The notes beneath the pieces are model-generated. The model was not told where the DNA came from, searched no databases, and worked only from the letters and a program-made list of their open reading frames with translations. Shown piece after piece: positions 51,961-64,000 of a stretch of DNA of 64,000 nucleotides. The stretch comes from Euglena gracilis. Taxonomy: Eukaryota > Euglenida > Euglenophyceae > Euglenales. Each line of letters begins with the position of its first letter. The stretch's first letter is position 1. Position numbers and translations under genes: made by a program. Location: contig CP154957.1 of the NCBI GenBank assembly GCA_039621445.1, forward strand, positions 28,902,798 through 28,966,797, written 5' to 3'.

Positions 51961-54354
51961 CACGGTTTCAGCCATGCAGCACAATGAAATTTGCCATTTG
52001 GGGACCACTGGGGTGGATGTCCAATTTTGGTGAAAATTGGCCCTGTTTTGGAAATAGAGTATCGTGCAGCGTGGAAAAATCTGATGATGACCGCTGGCCG
52101 CCTGTTGAAAAGAGCTTTCGATCAAGGGGTAACTTGATACCCGAACGTTGCACGCAGCCAGAGATACGCTCGCGATCATCGGATCGGCCAGAATCTGAGT
52201 CAAAATTTGTGGTAATTTTTAGTGATTTTGGTGATGTTTGGCATAAAATACTCAACAAACCATACAGAAACGATTTTTCTCTTCGAATCGACGTCCTGAG
52301 GGGTCCAGGGGGGGTACAAGAGTTGTGAAATTAGGATTTCCCAGTGACAGGAAATAAGAGTACCAGGCGGCGTGGCTGAATTTGGTGGTGATCACCATTC
52401 GTCTGATGAAACGAGCTTTCGGTTGAAGGGTGAGTTTGAACCTGAACGATTGACTCAGCCAGAGATATGCTCGCGATCGTGGGAATTTGGCGAAATGCAA
52501 AGAGATTGGTCTTGGGAGTGTCTTTTGACCGAAGGTTGGGGACGCCAGTTCGGTCCTGAACCCGGCGTCCCTAAAACGCCGCAAGGGGGGGGGACGCTGG
52601 TCGTCCCCAGGGTTCACCCGGCGTCCCCCCCCCTTTTCTGATATAGAACCTTACTACCCAAATTCTTAGGCGGCGTTAACTTCCATCATAGGTTTTTGAT
52701 ACTTTCATTCAACGGCAAGTGATTGGATTGAAATTTGCTCCCGGCATGCTGTTGTTTTTGGCTCCTTGGACGATGTTTTTTTGGGATGGGCACGATGGTG
52801 CATTGACGTACAACCAGCGCATGCTGGATTGCGAGTGAAAGGATCTGGGCAGACAAATACCAATGGATGTTTTTGAAATGGCGTTTGCCCAGCTGCTGTC
52901 TAAATGCTCCTCCATTGGGGAGAGAGCCCAAAGGGGGTGGCGCGGGTCACGGGGGTGTCACGGGGGGGGTCACGGGGGGGGGTCACGGGGGGCAGATGGC
53001 AGTTTCGGGGACCTTGTGGGTGGACTCGGTGAGAACATGGAAGGCACAAATTGCTGCCCATCGATTGCAAACATGTGAGATAGAAGCTCTGGCAAAAAAA
53101 GCACAGTCAAAAATTTCGCACCCCTCATTTGCGGGTCACGGGGGGGTCACGGGGGGGGTCACGGGGGGGGGGGGGTCACGGGGACCGCACCCCCAAAAGG
53201 GCATCCACACCAACAACTCCTAAGGATTCGGCACCACGTAAAACTGACAAAAAAATCGTCTTGAGGAGGCTGGGGCATCTGGGCTTCCATCAGATTGACA
53301 AGGTGGGGAAGCAGAAGAGGCCACAAACTTATAAAAATTCTAAAATGATAACGGCCCATTCCTTCACGGGTGCACTATAATGCACACGTGAACGCCCAAA
53401 CCACACCTGTGAACGCCAAAAACGCGAGTTTCGTTAGGATACAGCCGTAATTAGGAACCGCTACTATGAGGAAGCCCGTGAATTTGGGTAACAGTTTTAA
53501 GAAAAAATCGAGGTCATTGAAAACATATGCTGGCGGCTTTATACTGCTCCGGGGCTCGGTTGTTTTAACCTGATTTAAACGGATGTTTTAAAACGACCTG
53601 TTTTTAACACGAACAACCTTGGACAGTCCATGACCCCTTTCTTACCGACAGAACGGGGTCCGGAAACCTTCTATCGTGATTTCGAAGGCCCAAACCCCGG
53701 TTTTACTACAAAAAGGGGGGGCGGACGCCGGTTCTGTCCAAAACCCGGCGTCCTTGTTTACCACCCCCCCCCCCCTTTATTGTCCCCCCCCCCCTTTATT
53801 GTCCCTGGGCCCCGGCCGACGGGGGGTTTTTTTGGCCCGGCCAATGAAATTCCTTTTGTACCCCTTTATTGTCCCCCCCCCTTTATTGTCCGGTCGGGCC
53901 TCCCGGGGGCAGGTCGGTGGGACAATAAAGGGGGGGGGTGGTAAAGCGGCGTTTTAGAGACGCCGGTTTCAGGACAGAACCGGCGTCCCCAACCTTCGGT
54001 CAAAGGACACTCCCAGGACCAATCTCCGACCACTGATCTGCAATGTCACGCCACTTTGCATTTCACCAATTCCGGCGATCGCGAGGGTATTTCTGGCTAT
54101 GTCAATCGTCCAGGTACAAAGTCACCCCTCAATCGAAAGCTCGTTTCATCAGACGAATGGCGATCACCACCAAATTCAGCCACGCCGCCTGGAGCTCTTA
54201 TTTTCTGTCATTGGGAAATCCTAATTTCACAACTCTGGTGCCGCCCAGGACCCCTCAGGTGGTCGATTCGAAGAGAAAAAACGTTTTTGTAAGGTTTATT
54301 CAGCATCTAAAATCAGGGGCAGGGAGATATTCCAGTCGGCCAAAAATTTTATTC

Positions 54355-54405
54355 CGGGGTTTTATTCCGGTTTATTCCGGGTTATTCCGGTTTATTCCGG
54401 TCAAT
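54355..54405. repeat. TTTATTCCGG tandem repeat
   Basis: Consecutive TTTATTCCGG-like units. The same tandem reappears at 55,803-55,882, again next to an inverted-repeat boundary. Confidence 0.75.
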
Positions 54406-55802
54406 TTGTGTCTGAATGGACTTAGGATTTTTTCGAAGCATAACTAGGCCGAGGCACTCACCCGGCTTCAGGAATGGCGATGCATTCCTTGGTTGCCCAG
54501 CCCCACCAAGTGGTCACTTTGCATTGGACATGCTGTGCAGACTGCACCACAACAGACCTCCACCGTTTTGGGAAAAATATGCTGATAAAAAAAATGGTGA
54601 TCAGGGTTTTCTCTTGAGGCGGGTCCCTGGCACTGCTTTCTGTTTTCTTCTCAAAAATTGTCCTGCCGAGAGCTGATCTTAGGCCGCGCATCTCGCACTT
54701 AAGCATTTTTTCTTTGTCCATGTGCGCAAATGCGCATTGGCATATGAAAATGACAAGATATCCCCAAAACCCAAAAAAATGTAAACAGGATGCGATGTGG
54801 TGCCCCAAGACGTGGAGATGAAAGCAGGGACTTTGGCAAATAAGGTGCCTAAGAGCAGGTATCACCGCAGCATTTTATACACACAACACCCAGCAGGTGT
54901 GTTTCCCTTCAATGGCTGTTTCATTAACTTGGGATATCGACTGAATGATTTGGTGAGGCATGCCCAAGCATGAAGCGATACCCTGAAACTTGGCTGTGTG
55001 AGAAATTGGTGGTCGGTGCAGGCAAATGCACAGATGGACGGTGCGCACACCAACCGTTTGTGTAACTGTGAAAAGGGCCATGTGTGCCAGCTGCGATTGA
55101 CATGTCTGTAAAATTGCACAAGTGGTTGGTTTGCGCAAATGTGAATACAGACATTTTGGCCGGTTTGTGCATCTGCGCACAACAACCTTTTGTGCAACTT
55201 AAAACACACACACACACACACACAACTTGCAGAGTGCGGCACTACTGCAGTTTGAAAATCCTTCAGTGCGAGATATTTTGTAGAATTAAAACACAACAGA
55301 ATCACCAGCCACCACTCAGCGCAATCTCGCCAACCACACCTGAGGAAAGAACATTGCTTACCAAAAAAACAGCTTTGTCCACACACCATCTGGTTTCACA
55401 CCACTTCAGAGGCACAGATATTTTTTGTGCATTGTGAATCGCATTTGGGAAAAGGAGTTTTTAACTAAGCTGGTGCAACCCCAATAATCCCATTGCCATC
55501 TGATATTGTTCACCTGCACTTCCACTCTGCAAAAAGTACACCACATGTTGTCAGATCCTTCACAAACACAAAACACTCCCTTGGGAAAATCCTGAAAACA
55601 GTTTGTGCCTGCAAACTGTCATTGCATTTGCACATTTTGCCTTATTCACCACTCCTTTGGAAGGTCTTGCCTTCTTCATTGGTGGCCCACCTTCTTAATC
55701 TGATCCATCTGACATGAGATTGACTAAGGAAAACATGGAAATACATCAAGCTTCACCTTCATTGCCTTTGTGTCTTGCAGAATTTTCACATTGTTGGCTG
55801 GC

Positions 55803-55882
55803 ATTTTATTCCGGTTATTCCGGTTTATTCCGGTTTATTCCGGTTTTTGCTATTCCGGTTTATTCCGGTTTATTCCGGACGG
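55803..55882. repeat. TTTATTCCGG tandem repeat, second block
   Basis: About seven units of TTTATTCCGG and shortened variants, followed directly by the outer inverted-repeat arm. Confidence 0.75.
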
Positions 55883-56639
55883 GAATATCTCCCTGCCCCT
55901 GCTTAAACGAAAATCACTGAAAATTACCACAAATTTTGACTCAGATTCTGGCCGATCCGACGATCGCGAGCGTATCTCAGGCTGCGTGCAACGTTAGGGT
56001 ACCAAGTTACACCTCGATCAAAAGCTCTTTTCAATCCACGCCGCACGGTACTCTACTTCCAAATCTGGGCCAAATTTCACCAAATTTGGACATCCACCCC
56101 ATTGGTCCCCAAATGGCAAAATTCATTGTCCTAGATGGTTGTAACAGTCATACCAGGACCTTACGGCCACTTTTGGGCACTTTTGGTGACATTTTGAGGA
56201 ATGAAAACCGGACGCCGGGTTTTGGACAAAACCGGCGTTCCTAACGGGTTTTAGGACAGAGCCGGCGTCCGGAAACCCGTGGGGGGGGACGCCGGTTCTG
56301 TCCTGAACCCGGCGTCTCAAACGCCGGTTTTACACCAAGAACTGTAGGTCATTTTCGCCACTGGTGGGGAGCGAGCCCAAAAGGGCATCCACCAACTGCG
56401 GCTCTTGGGGAGGTAGGGCATTTGTGCGTCCATCAGATTGGCAGAGCCTTCATTGGGCTGTGGGGGAGGTGGCCAATGGAGATTGAAAAAAAAGAGGAAA
56501 AAATCATTCTTGTTCACGGGTGCCACACATGGAACACGTGATGCATTCACATGTGCACTTTTCGGCATCCGTGAACTGAATTGGCAGGGATTCCCACAAA
56601 TTCGTGCCACGAGTAATCATAAATAATCACGAACCAGCA

Positions 56640-57441
56640 CAAGTTTGGGAACTTTCCAAAATCACGAATAATCACGAATGATCACAAATAATCACAAATC
56701 ACCACAAACAACCACAAATAATTATGCTTATTTACAGGGCGGTCTGCAAGGGACACAAAGTTTACCCTTAGGCCTGAGGGACGGCCAGTGGCTCATCCGG
56801 GATCAGTGTGCATCCGGTTCTGGCTTTGATCGGATGAATGTTCGCTTTTAACGTGTGCCATGTTTCCAGACGTTGTCAAATTCAGTGTGCATTTTGTTTT
56901 GCTCACGTCAAGTGGATTTTCGCTTTCAGGGGGAGCACACGGCTGGCCGACGGCGTGACGGAAGCCTGGTCATTTTGTTTAGCTAACTTTGGGAAACAAA
57001 TGCCTAATTTGGTGTGCCAGTTCGGAATTTTGAGCGGCAAATTCCTAATTTAGTGTGCCAATTCCTAATTTTGAGGACCAAATCCTGAAATTTGAGTGGT
57101 AATCCCTATACCTATGCTACTTATGTGCGCCAATTGCTCAATTGTGCGTGCCAAATTCCTGATCAATGAAACTGTTCCCATTTTGAGAGACAAATGCCCT
57201 AATCTAAGGGGCAATGTGAAAATTTGGATTGGCAAATGCCTAATATTGGGTAAATTTGGTGTAAACTCTTATTTTCGGGTGGAAAATGCACAATTTTTGG
57301 GTGGTATGAGTGGCAAATGATGGCATGAGTGGCGAAAATTGCTCAATTTCAGCGGCTAATGCCTGAATTTGGCGTGCAAATGCTTCATGTTGGGTGCCAA
57401 ATCTTAATTTTAGATATTCACTTTGAATTTTCTTTCGAATT
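56640..57441. other. No gene seen
   Basis: AT-rich with loosely repeated phrases of the type GCCAATTCCTAATTTTG and GGCAAATGCCTAAT, apparently a degenerate tandem repeat downstream of the reverse transcriptase fragment. Confidence 0.5.
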
Positions 57442-58701
57442 CTACAAGAGGAGCCACTTTGGGCAGTTTTTAGTCGCTTGAAACCATTTCACACAAAATT
57501 TGAGCCTGTTTTGTCCATTATTTGGTAAATTTTGCCAGTTCGTTGAAAATGGGACACCGGTTGAGCAATTTTTAGTCATTCGAATGATTTGTAGACAAAA
57601 ATCCTTCACAATGACTGGAGAATACCCCCCCTGTGTTGAGACAGTAAAGCAAAAAGTGCCAAAAAATGCAAAAAAAACTGACCTCGGGACCCCCTCCCTT
57701 CCCTGCCAACGCTCCCAGGCTGTGGTGTGCGGCATTGATTGTAATCGCAACCGGCATTGATCTCGTAGGGGGAGGGCATTCTTCAAAGTCTCCTTGCGTG
57801 CCAAGTGCACTTTCTCGGACCACCATGGTTGGCTTGCATTGTCCGCTTCTGTGTCGACGGGTTTTCGCTTCTCCACCCATTCTTTGAGTGGTGCAAATTG
57901 TTGTCCCAAATGCTTTTGGAGTTCGGTTGCCACATTCACAAAGTCTGGGGGCAGTACGCATGCCTCCGGCGGAAACTTGAGCACCTGGTAGCGTTCTTGT
58001 GAGGATAAAATGCATGCCATCCTTGCCGGCGCTGGCAACACGATCGGATCCTTGATTCCCAACCCCGCCATGCGCAGGGGGAGGGTGCATTGCACCCACT
58101 GTTCATCCGAGGTAGTTGAGTGACCCAGAATGTCGTCCCACATGCGGCGAATGATGCGTGCTGCCGATTGCAGTGGACCCTCCAAGAAAGGGGCTTGCAT
58201 GGCGCGGAGGAAGTGCATCGCTTTGCAGGCGTCAAGGCAATAACGTAGTAAAATGTTCTCACACTGCGGGTCGCCAAGATTGCTCAAGACATGGCAAGCT
58301 TCCTGCATCCAATCCACCAAAGCCTGCATCTCTTTTTTTCGAAATGTTGTTGAGGCTGGGCGCTCCACTGGAACGCCCAAGACTCGCAGGCCATGGCTAG
58401 GCAACCAGGGGAATTCTGGGATGGAACGGAGCAGTTCAAAATTTGGGCCTTCTGTGTTTGATTGCACTTGTGCGGGTCCCCAAAGGCGGCACTTCTGCAG
58501 ATTGGAGCTTGCATGGATGATTTCTAGAGAGGACGCCAAGGCCTCCAATGTGCCCACGAGGTGCCCATCATCCAGATACCATGCATTCATTGCGAGATCC
58601 CTGGGGAGCCTTGTCACCACCTCTTGCCATGTCAAGGCGAAGGCGACCCCCAGGTAACCACGGTGTAACCCTGGTTGTAAACGCGTGCAAAACAGCGCCA
58701 A
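57442..58701 (-). pseudogene. Truncated non-LTR retrotransposon reverse transcriptase
   Basis: A 419-codon open frame carries the C-terminal half of a LINE-type reverse transcriptase. It has LHRGYLGVAFALTWQE, then AWYLDDGHLVGTLEAL with the YXDD catalytic box (YLDD), then the thumb and a connection region with RIIRRMWDDILG and LPLRMAGLGI. The fingers and first palm motifs and any endonuclease are missing. The frame upstream of 58,701 breaks up although RT-like residues continue to about 58,980. YLDD elements of this kind are common in algal and dinoflagellate genomes. Probably a 5'-truncated dead copy. Confidence 0.7.
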
Positions 58702-58980
58702 GAGTAGGGAGGAACAACATTTGTCTCAGGGAAACGTCGGGCAACGTGTTTCCAGACGTACGTCAGTGCTGTTGCTCGGGCATTCCGAAAAGTGAGCAAC
58801 GAGGCAGTGGTTGTCCCTTCTTCATTGCGGCAGTTCCCAAAGTTCAACAAAATATTGGCCCAGTGTTTCACGCGGGAACGTGCACAGCAAGGTGAGGAAG
58901 AGTATTGACAATGTGGTTCGGCCTCCAGCCGACGTGTTGTTGCCGGAGGAATTTGACCAACTTCTGAAGGAGGCAAATTG

Positions 58981-61194
58981 GTTAAATCCCTACAGGCCCG
59001 GGCCTAAATCTCGTGGACATTTATTTCGGTTAGACGAAAAACCTCGGGGGAATTAAATCCGGTTAAATTCCTCGACTGTCGGTGGTCCACGGAATTAATT
59101 CCCCCAAGAATTACTTACCTGAAATAGCGAAAGTATTCGCGTTCTTTTATCTTCCCCCCTACAGTTACACACCTGGTCAGAAACCGCTGAAGAAGTTTTT
59201 GGTACCAGTGATAAGAAGGTGAAGCCCGAAGCAGTGCAAGATGGTTAGAGCGACTGAGAAGTTCAACAAAGATAGGTTTATGTCCCTCACCAATCAAACG
59301 TTTTTTTCCCCACACCCCAAGACTCCCAAGACTGCAAGCAGAAAAGCTCATGGGAAGAAGTAGCAATGGGCAAATTTAAAGATAAACAACTTCACAGTTG
59401 AAGGTATGATCCCTGTTGCTTGTTCTGCTGAAATGCTTATTTCCTGTTGCATCAAATGTCTGTGGCATGCATCTGTGGCATCAAATGGGTTTTTAATGCA
59501 ACATTCTGTCAAAGCCTATTTATGTTTTCCTCTTTGTGTGGGTATTTTCTATGGCATCATTTGTGGCCAACATCTCGTCACAGTTGACACACATTGAATC
59601 TGTGTATTGTTGACACTTGTTAAAAGCCGGGGAACAGTGCAATTGTGTGTTTGGATGCATGTATTTTCATCAGGTAAATTGAGAGAAGCTGAAGAACAGA
59701 GAAGCCTAGAAGAGAGAGAAGAACATAGCGCCTGTTTTTTTTTCTGCTGCGTTGTTGTGTTTTGCAAATGTGTCTCTCCAATTTCTTGTGTGTGAACCGT
59801 CTGAAAAGTTCAATTTTGCATGCAGTGGCCTGCAGATTCCGTGGGCCTGCAAAGGCCGTCCATCATTTTGTACCAGTGGCCGGAAAAGGCCCTGGGCCAA
59901 CAAAGGCCTCCCCCTGACACCATTTTGCAAGAAACTGTTTTTTTTTGACTGGGAATTTGTTCTGGTAATGTGGTGTGTCATTTGGGAAGGAGGCATGTGT
60001 GTGGTGGGCATTTGTGTGTGGTTTTTCTTGTGGAGATGTGGTTGCCAATTTTCCATTCAACTTTTTTTCCACCACTGGCTTTGGGGGCTGTCACAGGTGG
60101 CCCAATTTGGTGATGGGGGGGGGGGGCTGTCACAGGTGGTGGCCAGTTTGGTGCCAGGATGTTTGGCCAGTTTGGTGCCACAGGGCCCAGTTTGGTGGCA
60201 CAGGGCCCAGTAAACGCCATTTCTGTGTACAAAAAGCCTCCAAACATCGAAAAATGTTCCATCGATGGACCCTTTTTCTGGGCGTTGACTGGAATTGGAA
60301 AGTAGTGAAAAAAAGGTTATTTTTTTCTAGCATGTTTCCGAACCGACATAGAACAAAAGCAGAAATAAGGTCTCTTACTGATGGCGAGGGACGTAACCCT
60401 GACAGCGAAGATCAAAAAAATCTACGGACAAAAGGGCGACCGGATTTAATTCCCCAATTGGCGGGGGCTCACTGGATTAAATTGCTTGCTGTTTAATTCC
60501 TGACGTATTTAATGTACTTGCGGTTTTCGCCTGGGCCTGTACGAGGCACAACAACGTGCAAACATGGTTGTGTTGGGCTTCACCACTGGCTTGCGCGGTG
60601 GTCGGCTGGAGTGTGGATCGCTTCAAGAAGGCATGACGCTGGAGGGTCAAAAAATGTTGACGACATCATTGGGCACCATGAAGAACCACCCCGCTGCTTT
60701 CGACGGTGTGGATGCGGCGCTGCTGCGGCAAGTCATCGTACAAGGACCGGAATGACTTGTCGTGTCCAGTGGCTGCTGTCCAGCGCCAGAAAGCACTGTG
60801 GCAAAGGCTCCTGAAGGCGAGGATGGGAATTGGTTGTTTCGATGCGCGAAGCACACCATGAACACTTTGGTGTGCTACTACCTCTGCTACCAGTTTTCCC
60901 CTCTTGCTGGTTCGGAGAACGTGTGCGGAATGGGCTCCCCGGCAGGCCAAGTGGGGGGAAACAATCACCCGGCGCTCCGGTACACACGTGCCCAAAATTA
61001 CGTTTTTTTTTGTGGCTTTCAGTCCCTGAATTCACCAGAACTTGGGTTTTGGCAGGCAGATATTTCAAAAATTGGGGGGGGGCAGTATTTTTGGCCAACT
61101 CCTTGGGGGCTGTCTCTGAAGAAGGAGGGGGGGGGAGGAAAAGCCTGGTTAAAAAAAGGGTAGCGGGGGAGATCAGGCAGTAGCTCCCCCCCCT
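58981..61194. other. No convincing gene
   Basis: Includes GGATTTAATTCC / GGAATTAAATCC inverted motifs at 59,040-59,100 and 60,430-60,500, and TTTGGTGCCA / GGCACAGGGCC tandem units at 60,105-60,215. A plus-strand open frame at 60,564-60,755 is not recognised. Confidence 0.45.
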
Positions 61195-61585
61195 ATGGTG
61201 AAGTTCAGCGTTTGAAAGTTCACCATTTGAAATTTCACCGGGGGGTCCCGGACCCCCCCCCCTCTGCCAAACCCATCGGTGAACTTCACCGGTGAAGTTC
61301 ACCAAGAGAGCATTTTTTTGGCAAAAATGGCCAAAAATGACATTTTTGGGCAAGTTTTCGGAAATTTCGATCAAATTCCATGAAGTATCAACCTCAAAAT
61401 GACCATTTTTGAGAGGAAAGGAGCAAAATTTTACCAATGAAAATTTCACCCCCAACCATCAAAACAGTGAATTTCACCGGTGAACTTCAGCCGAAAGTAC
61501 CCCCCCTCCCCCCCCCCCCGGTGAACGTTCACCGGTGAAGTTCACCGGGGGGTCCCCAGCCCCCCCCCCCCGTACTGCCTAACCT
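61195..61585. repeat. GGTGAACTTCACC palindrome cluster, second block
   Basis: At least five GGTGAAGTTCACC or related palindromes with intervening C/G runs, ending TGCCTAACCTC. No coding sequence. Confidence 0.7.
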
Positions 61586-61589
61586 CTGG

Positions 61590-64000
61590 GGGGGGTAGAT
61601 CTGGCCTTGGGGGGGGGGGGTAGTGGGCCGACCTTAGGTCGGCCCACGGTTGCCAAAGGTCGCCCGTGGTCGATGTCAAAAAGCGTTCACCCAGGCAAAT
61701 TAGCGTGACATACAAACAAAAGGAGTTACAGGCACAAGGGATTTTGTTATTTTGCCGCCGAACAATTGCCTGCGGCGCTAGAATGCAAAAAAAAAACTGA
61801 GTAGGAAATACCCTTAGCGACCTTTGGCGACCTTTGGCGACCTTTCTGAGTATCTATTTTTTTCCCGTTCGCATATCATGTCGGACAAGTGAAAGCCCCA
61901 CGTGGGGTATATTTTGAAGTTCCAGGCTTTCGACCTCCTGAAGTTCATTGTTTCATTCACTCTGTGTTCACTCTACTGGCTCATTTGCAGCGGCAACCTC
62001 ACCGACCCGGGATACCCATCAAACCCCGGAGTTTGCAGCGACAGTCTGTGCAGCAACCCCTGGGCAGAGACCCCGGAGTCTACATCGACATCTCGGATTC
62101 AAGCCCTGGGAGACTCAGCCCCAGGAGAAGAAGGGTGAGATTCAGCCACCCAGCAGCAGCACATCGACATCGACATCGGTGGCTCTAGCCCTGGGAGATC
62201 CAGCCCTAGGAGAAGCAGCAACAGCAACAGCACATCGACATCTTGAACAAGTTTGGTGGACCCATTTTGCAGACATTTTGCTTCCAAATCTTGGGTTTGG
62301 CTTTGTACTTTCCCAAAGTGCTGCAAAATATTTTCCCGCAAGCCCAAACCCAGGAGAAAACCACAGTAGTGGACCCTGGAGATTTCAGCGAAAACATTAA
62401 CAAGACTGGTGAGACATTTTGCTTCGAAACCATGTGTTTGGCTCTGTGCTTTCCCCCAAAGCCGCAGAGGATGTCAATTCCAATGAAACTCCGGGGAAAA
62501 CTCATAACAGTGGACCCTGGACACTGCATCAAAGACATTGGGAGCAAAAGTGGTGGACCCCAAGAATGTAAATTTCACCTGACAAACGCCTGTGTGTGAA
62601 AAATTCCTTGACATTTTGGAAAAAAGGCTGACAAGGGGTAAAGTGTATAACGAACGGACTGATTAGGATTCACGCAATGACCTTTTGTTCTCGCGCTCGT
62701 AATCTTCTTACCAACACTGTATTTTTTTCAGCCTTTGTCTTCTTCAGGGGACGATGCCAAAGATAAAGAAGAATCCAAGGCCAGCTATGAAGGAGTGGGA
62801 GCACTTCACCACCGTCAGTACTCGCCCGGACGGCGTGAGGCTGGTTGTCAGATGTCGATATTGTCCGTAGCAGCGGGCGGCACACGCGTCCCGCTGCGCC
62901 TCCCACTACTATCGCTTGCACTCCGGGGACGCGGCATCTTCTTCGTCATCGTGCTCACAATCCAGCAATGGGATAGCTGGCTCATCATGTTCGTCATTGG
63001 CATCGTCCCATCACAGCAAGATGACGAGTTACACTGACCGGTATTCCGTATCTGGTTTTTTTTTAGTTGGTGCCACGTCCTCATCACGTCCTGTGAGTCA
63101 GGGGTGCTGAGTGCCCAAAACAACATAACCTAACCCAACCCAACCTGATGACTCTGCAGTTAGGATTAGGAAAATCGTACTAGGAATTGCAAACATTTGA
63201 CTCCATCTTTCCCTGTGCAGGGCTCTGTCTGTCTGTCACTCTGTCAATTTGTGGTTCAAGAATTATCTGGATCAATATCTGGAACCTATCATTCTCTTAC
63301 CCTTGGTTTGGACTTGGTACTCTTACTTTGTGGTTTGCTTGTACTGCATTTGTGGATTTGCTTGCTGGATTGCTTGTGGATTTTTTATCAAAGGAAAGGT
63401 GTGAGCCAACCAACCCACCTGATTTCAAAAAAAAATCCCGCAAAAGCAAAGAAAAATGCAATTTTTAAGACAAGCCGCGAGGGGAATTGAAAACACCTGT
63501 GTGTGGCGGACAGCCTTTTCAAGATCAATCTCCAGAAATCTCTGAATTAGGCATTGCCATAAAAAAGGGTTCAGACCAAAATCTTAATCTGGGAATTCTG
63601 TGTTTCATTCTGTATTTCAGTGGCAGCCTATGGCAAACAGTGTATCAGTTTGCTTGGACTTCATTGGCATTGGCAAACATCTTCAAGATTTGTTCCCCTG
63701 CTGTGCAAAAGATTTTGAAAACTCCAGTGATGCAGTGGGAAAATGCCAGTGGAAAAGCCCAAGTTGGCAGTAGGAGACTGTCCAGCATTGCACATTACAG
63801 GTTGGCCTGGGCCAGAAGTTGGTCACCCCAAGTGTCATTGGACAAGGGCTGTCACAACACACTGAGCCGAGGACCCACCCGCACACAAACTGATATGAGC
63901 TTTGTCCAGTACAAACGATCCTGTTGGGCCACGAAAGGGATTGGCACTCAGATGGTGATCTGGTGGACTGTCATTACATTGTCATTGGTGGACCACTGGC
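61590..64000. other. No convincing gene
   Basis: Plus-strand frames at 61,902-62,400 with SGNLTDPGYPSNPG and serine-rich segments, and at 63,187-63,490 with hydrophobic content, could be exons but have no supporting splice structure. The rest is AT-rich and unassigned. Confidence 0.4.
62265..62545. repeat. Two diverged tandem units of about 140 bp
   Basis: ACATTTTGCTTC..TTGGCT(T/C)TGT(A/G)CTTTCCC..GTGGACCCTGGA occurs twice in succession. Frames are open in places but not convincing as protein. Confidence 0.55.

Larger units (their letters stand above)
51960..56150. repeat. Nested long inverted repeats
   Basis: An outer pair, about 51,960-52,330 and 55,910-56,150, shares for example CGCTCGCGATC..GGCCAGAATCTGAGT in inverted order. 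An inner pair is about 52,330-52,610 and 53,980-54,270. Blocks of AAACGCCGG / ACGCCGGTTCTG and TTTATTCCGG tandem repeats lie between them. Looks like several rounds of fold-back element insertion. Confidence 0.7.

Overview
This is nuclear DNA of an intron-rich eukaryote, probably a microbial alga or protist. Coding sequence comes as short GC-rich exons with G or C at most third codon positions. They are separated by AT-rich or homopolymer-rich introns full of TIR elements. Four multi-exon genes can be assembled and all read on the minus strand. Several introns need a GC (possibly GA) 5' splice site, and at least one intron is a terminal-inverted-repeat element carrying its own splice sites (an introner). 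One-directional genes, GC donors and introners together are known from dinoflagellates. Introners also occur in pelagophytes and prasinophytes, so I do not assign a species.

Layout, left to right. (1) About 0.5-7.96 kb, minus: a homologue of FERRY complex subunit 3 (human C12orf4), with its C-terminal end at or beyond the window edge. (2) 8.6-26.1 kb, minus: a very large BTB (T1/KCTD-type) plus pentapeptide-repeat protein. It resembles KCTD9 but has about 24 exons and roughly 1,000 residues. Splice phase and pentad register agree across most junctions. (3) 26.1-29.0 kb: intergenic DNA or the unfound 5' end of gene 2, with a clear 480-bp MITE. (4) 29.05-38.94 kb, minus: a type I membrane protein with signal peptide, several EGF-like modules, one transmembrane helix and a tail of about 60 residues. 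One of its introns holds a 1.5-kb near-perfect palindrome. (5) 39-43 kb: repeats and a possible first exon. (6) 44.3-46.4 kb, minus: a neuferricin (CYB5D2)-like membrane protein with a cytochrome b5-like domain. (7) 46.4-57.4 kb: no convincing gene, but MITEs with exact 8-bp target duplications and a nest of long inverted repeats. (8) 57.4-58.7 kb, minus: a truncated non-LTR reverse transcriptase. (9) 58.7-64 kb: repeats, nothing assignable.

The most interesting signal is how TIR elements become introns inside the pentapeptide gene. At 15,895-16,196 an element starting CAGGCTTG and flanked by an exact 8-bp duplication is removed as a GC-AG intron. The duplication plus the seven element bases left in the exons total 15 nt, exactly one pentapeptide, so the beta-helix register is kept. 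A second intron has the same TIR and splice geometry. An intergenic 287-bp MITE has the same TIR, an exact 8-bp duplication and latent GC/AG sites. Two other introns of this gene have ends that fit GT-AC rather than GT-AG.

Exon models are manual. Each junction was tested for frame, and for the pentapeptide gene also for five-residue register. Junctions that failed are stated. No transcript data or database search was available.
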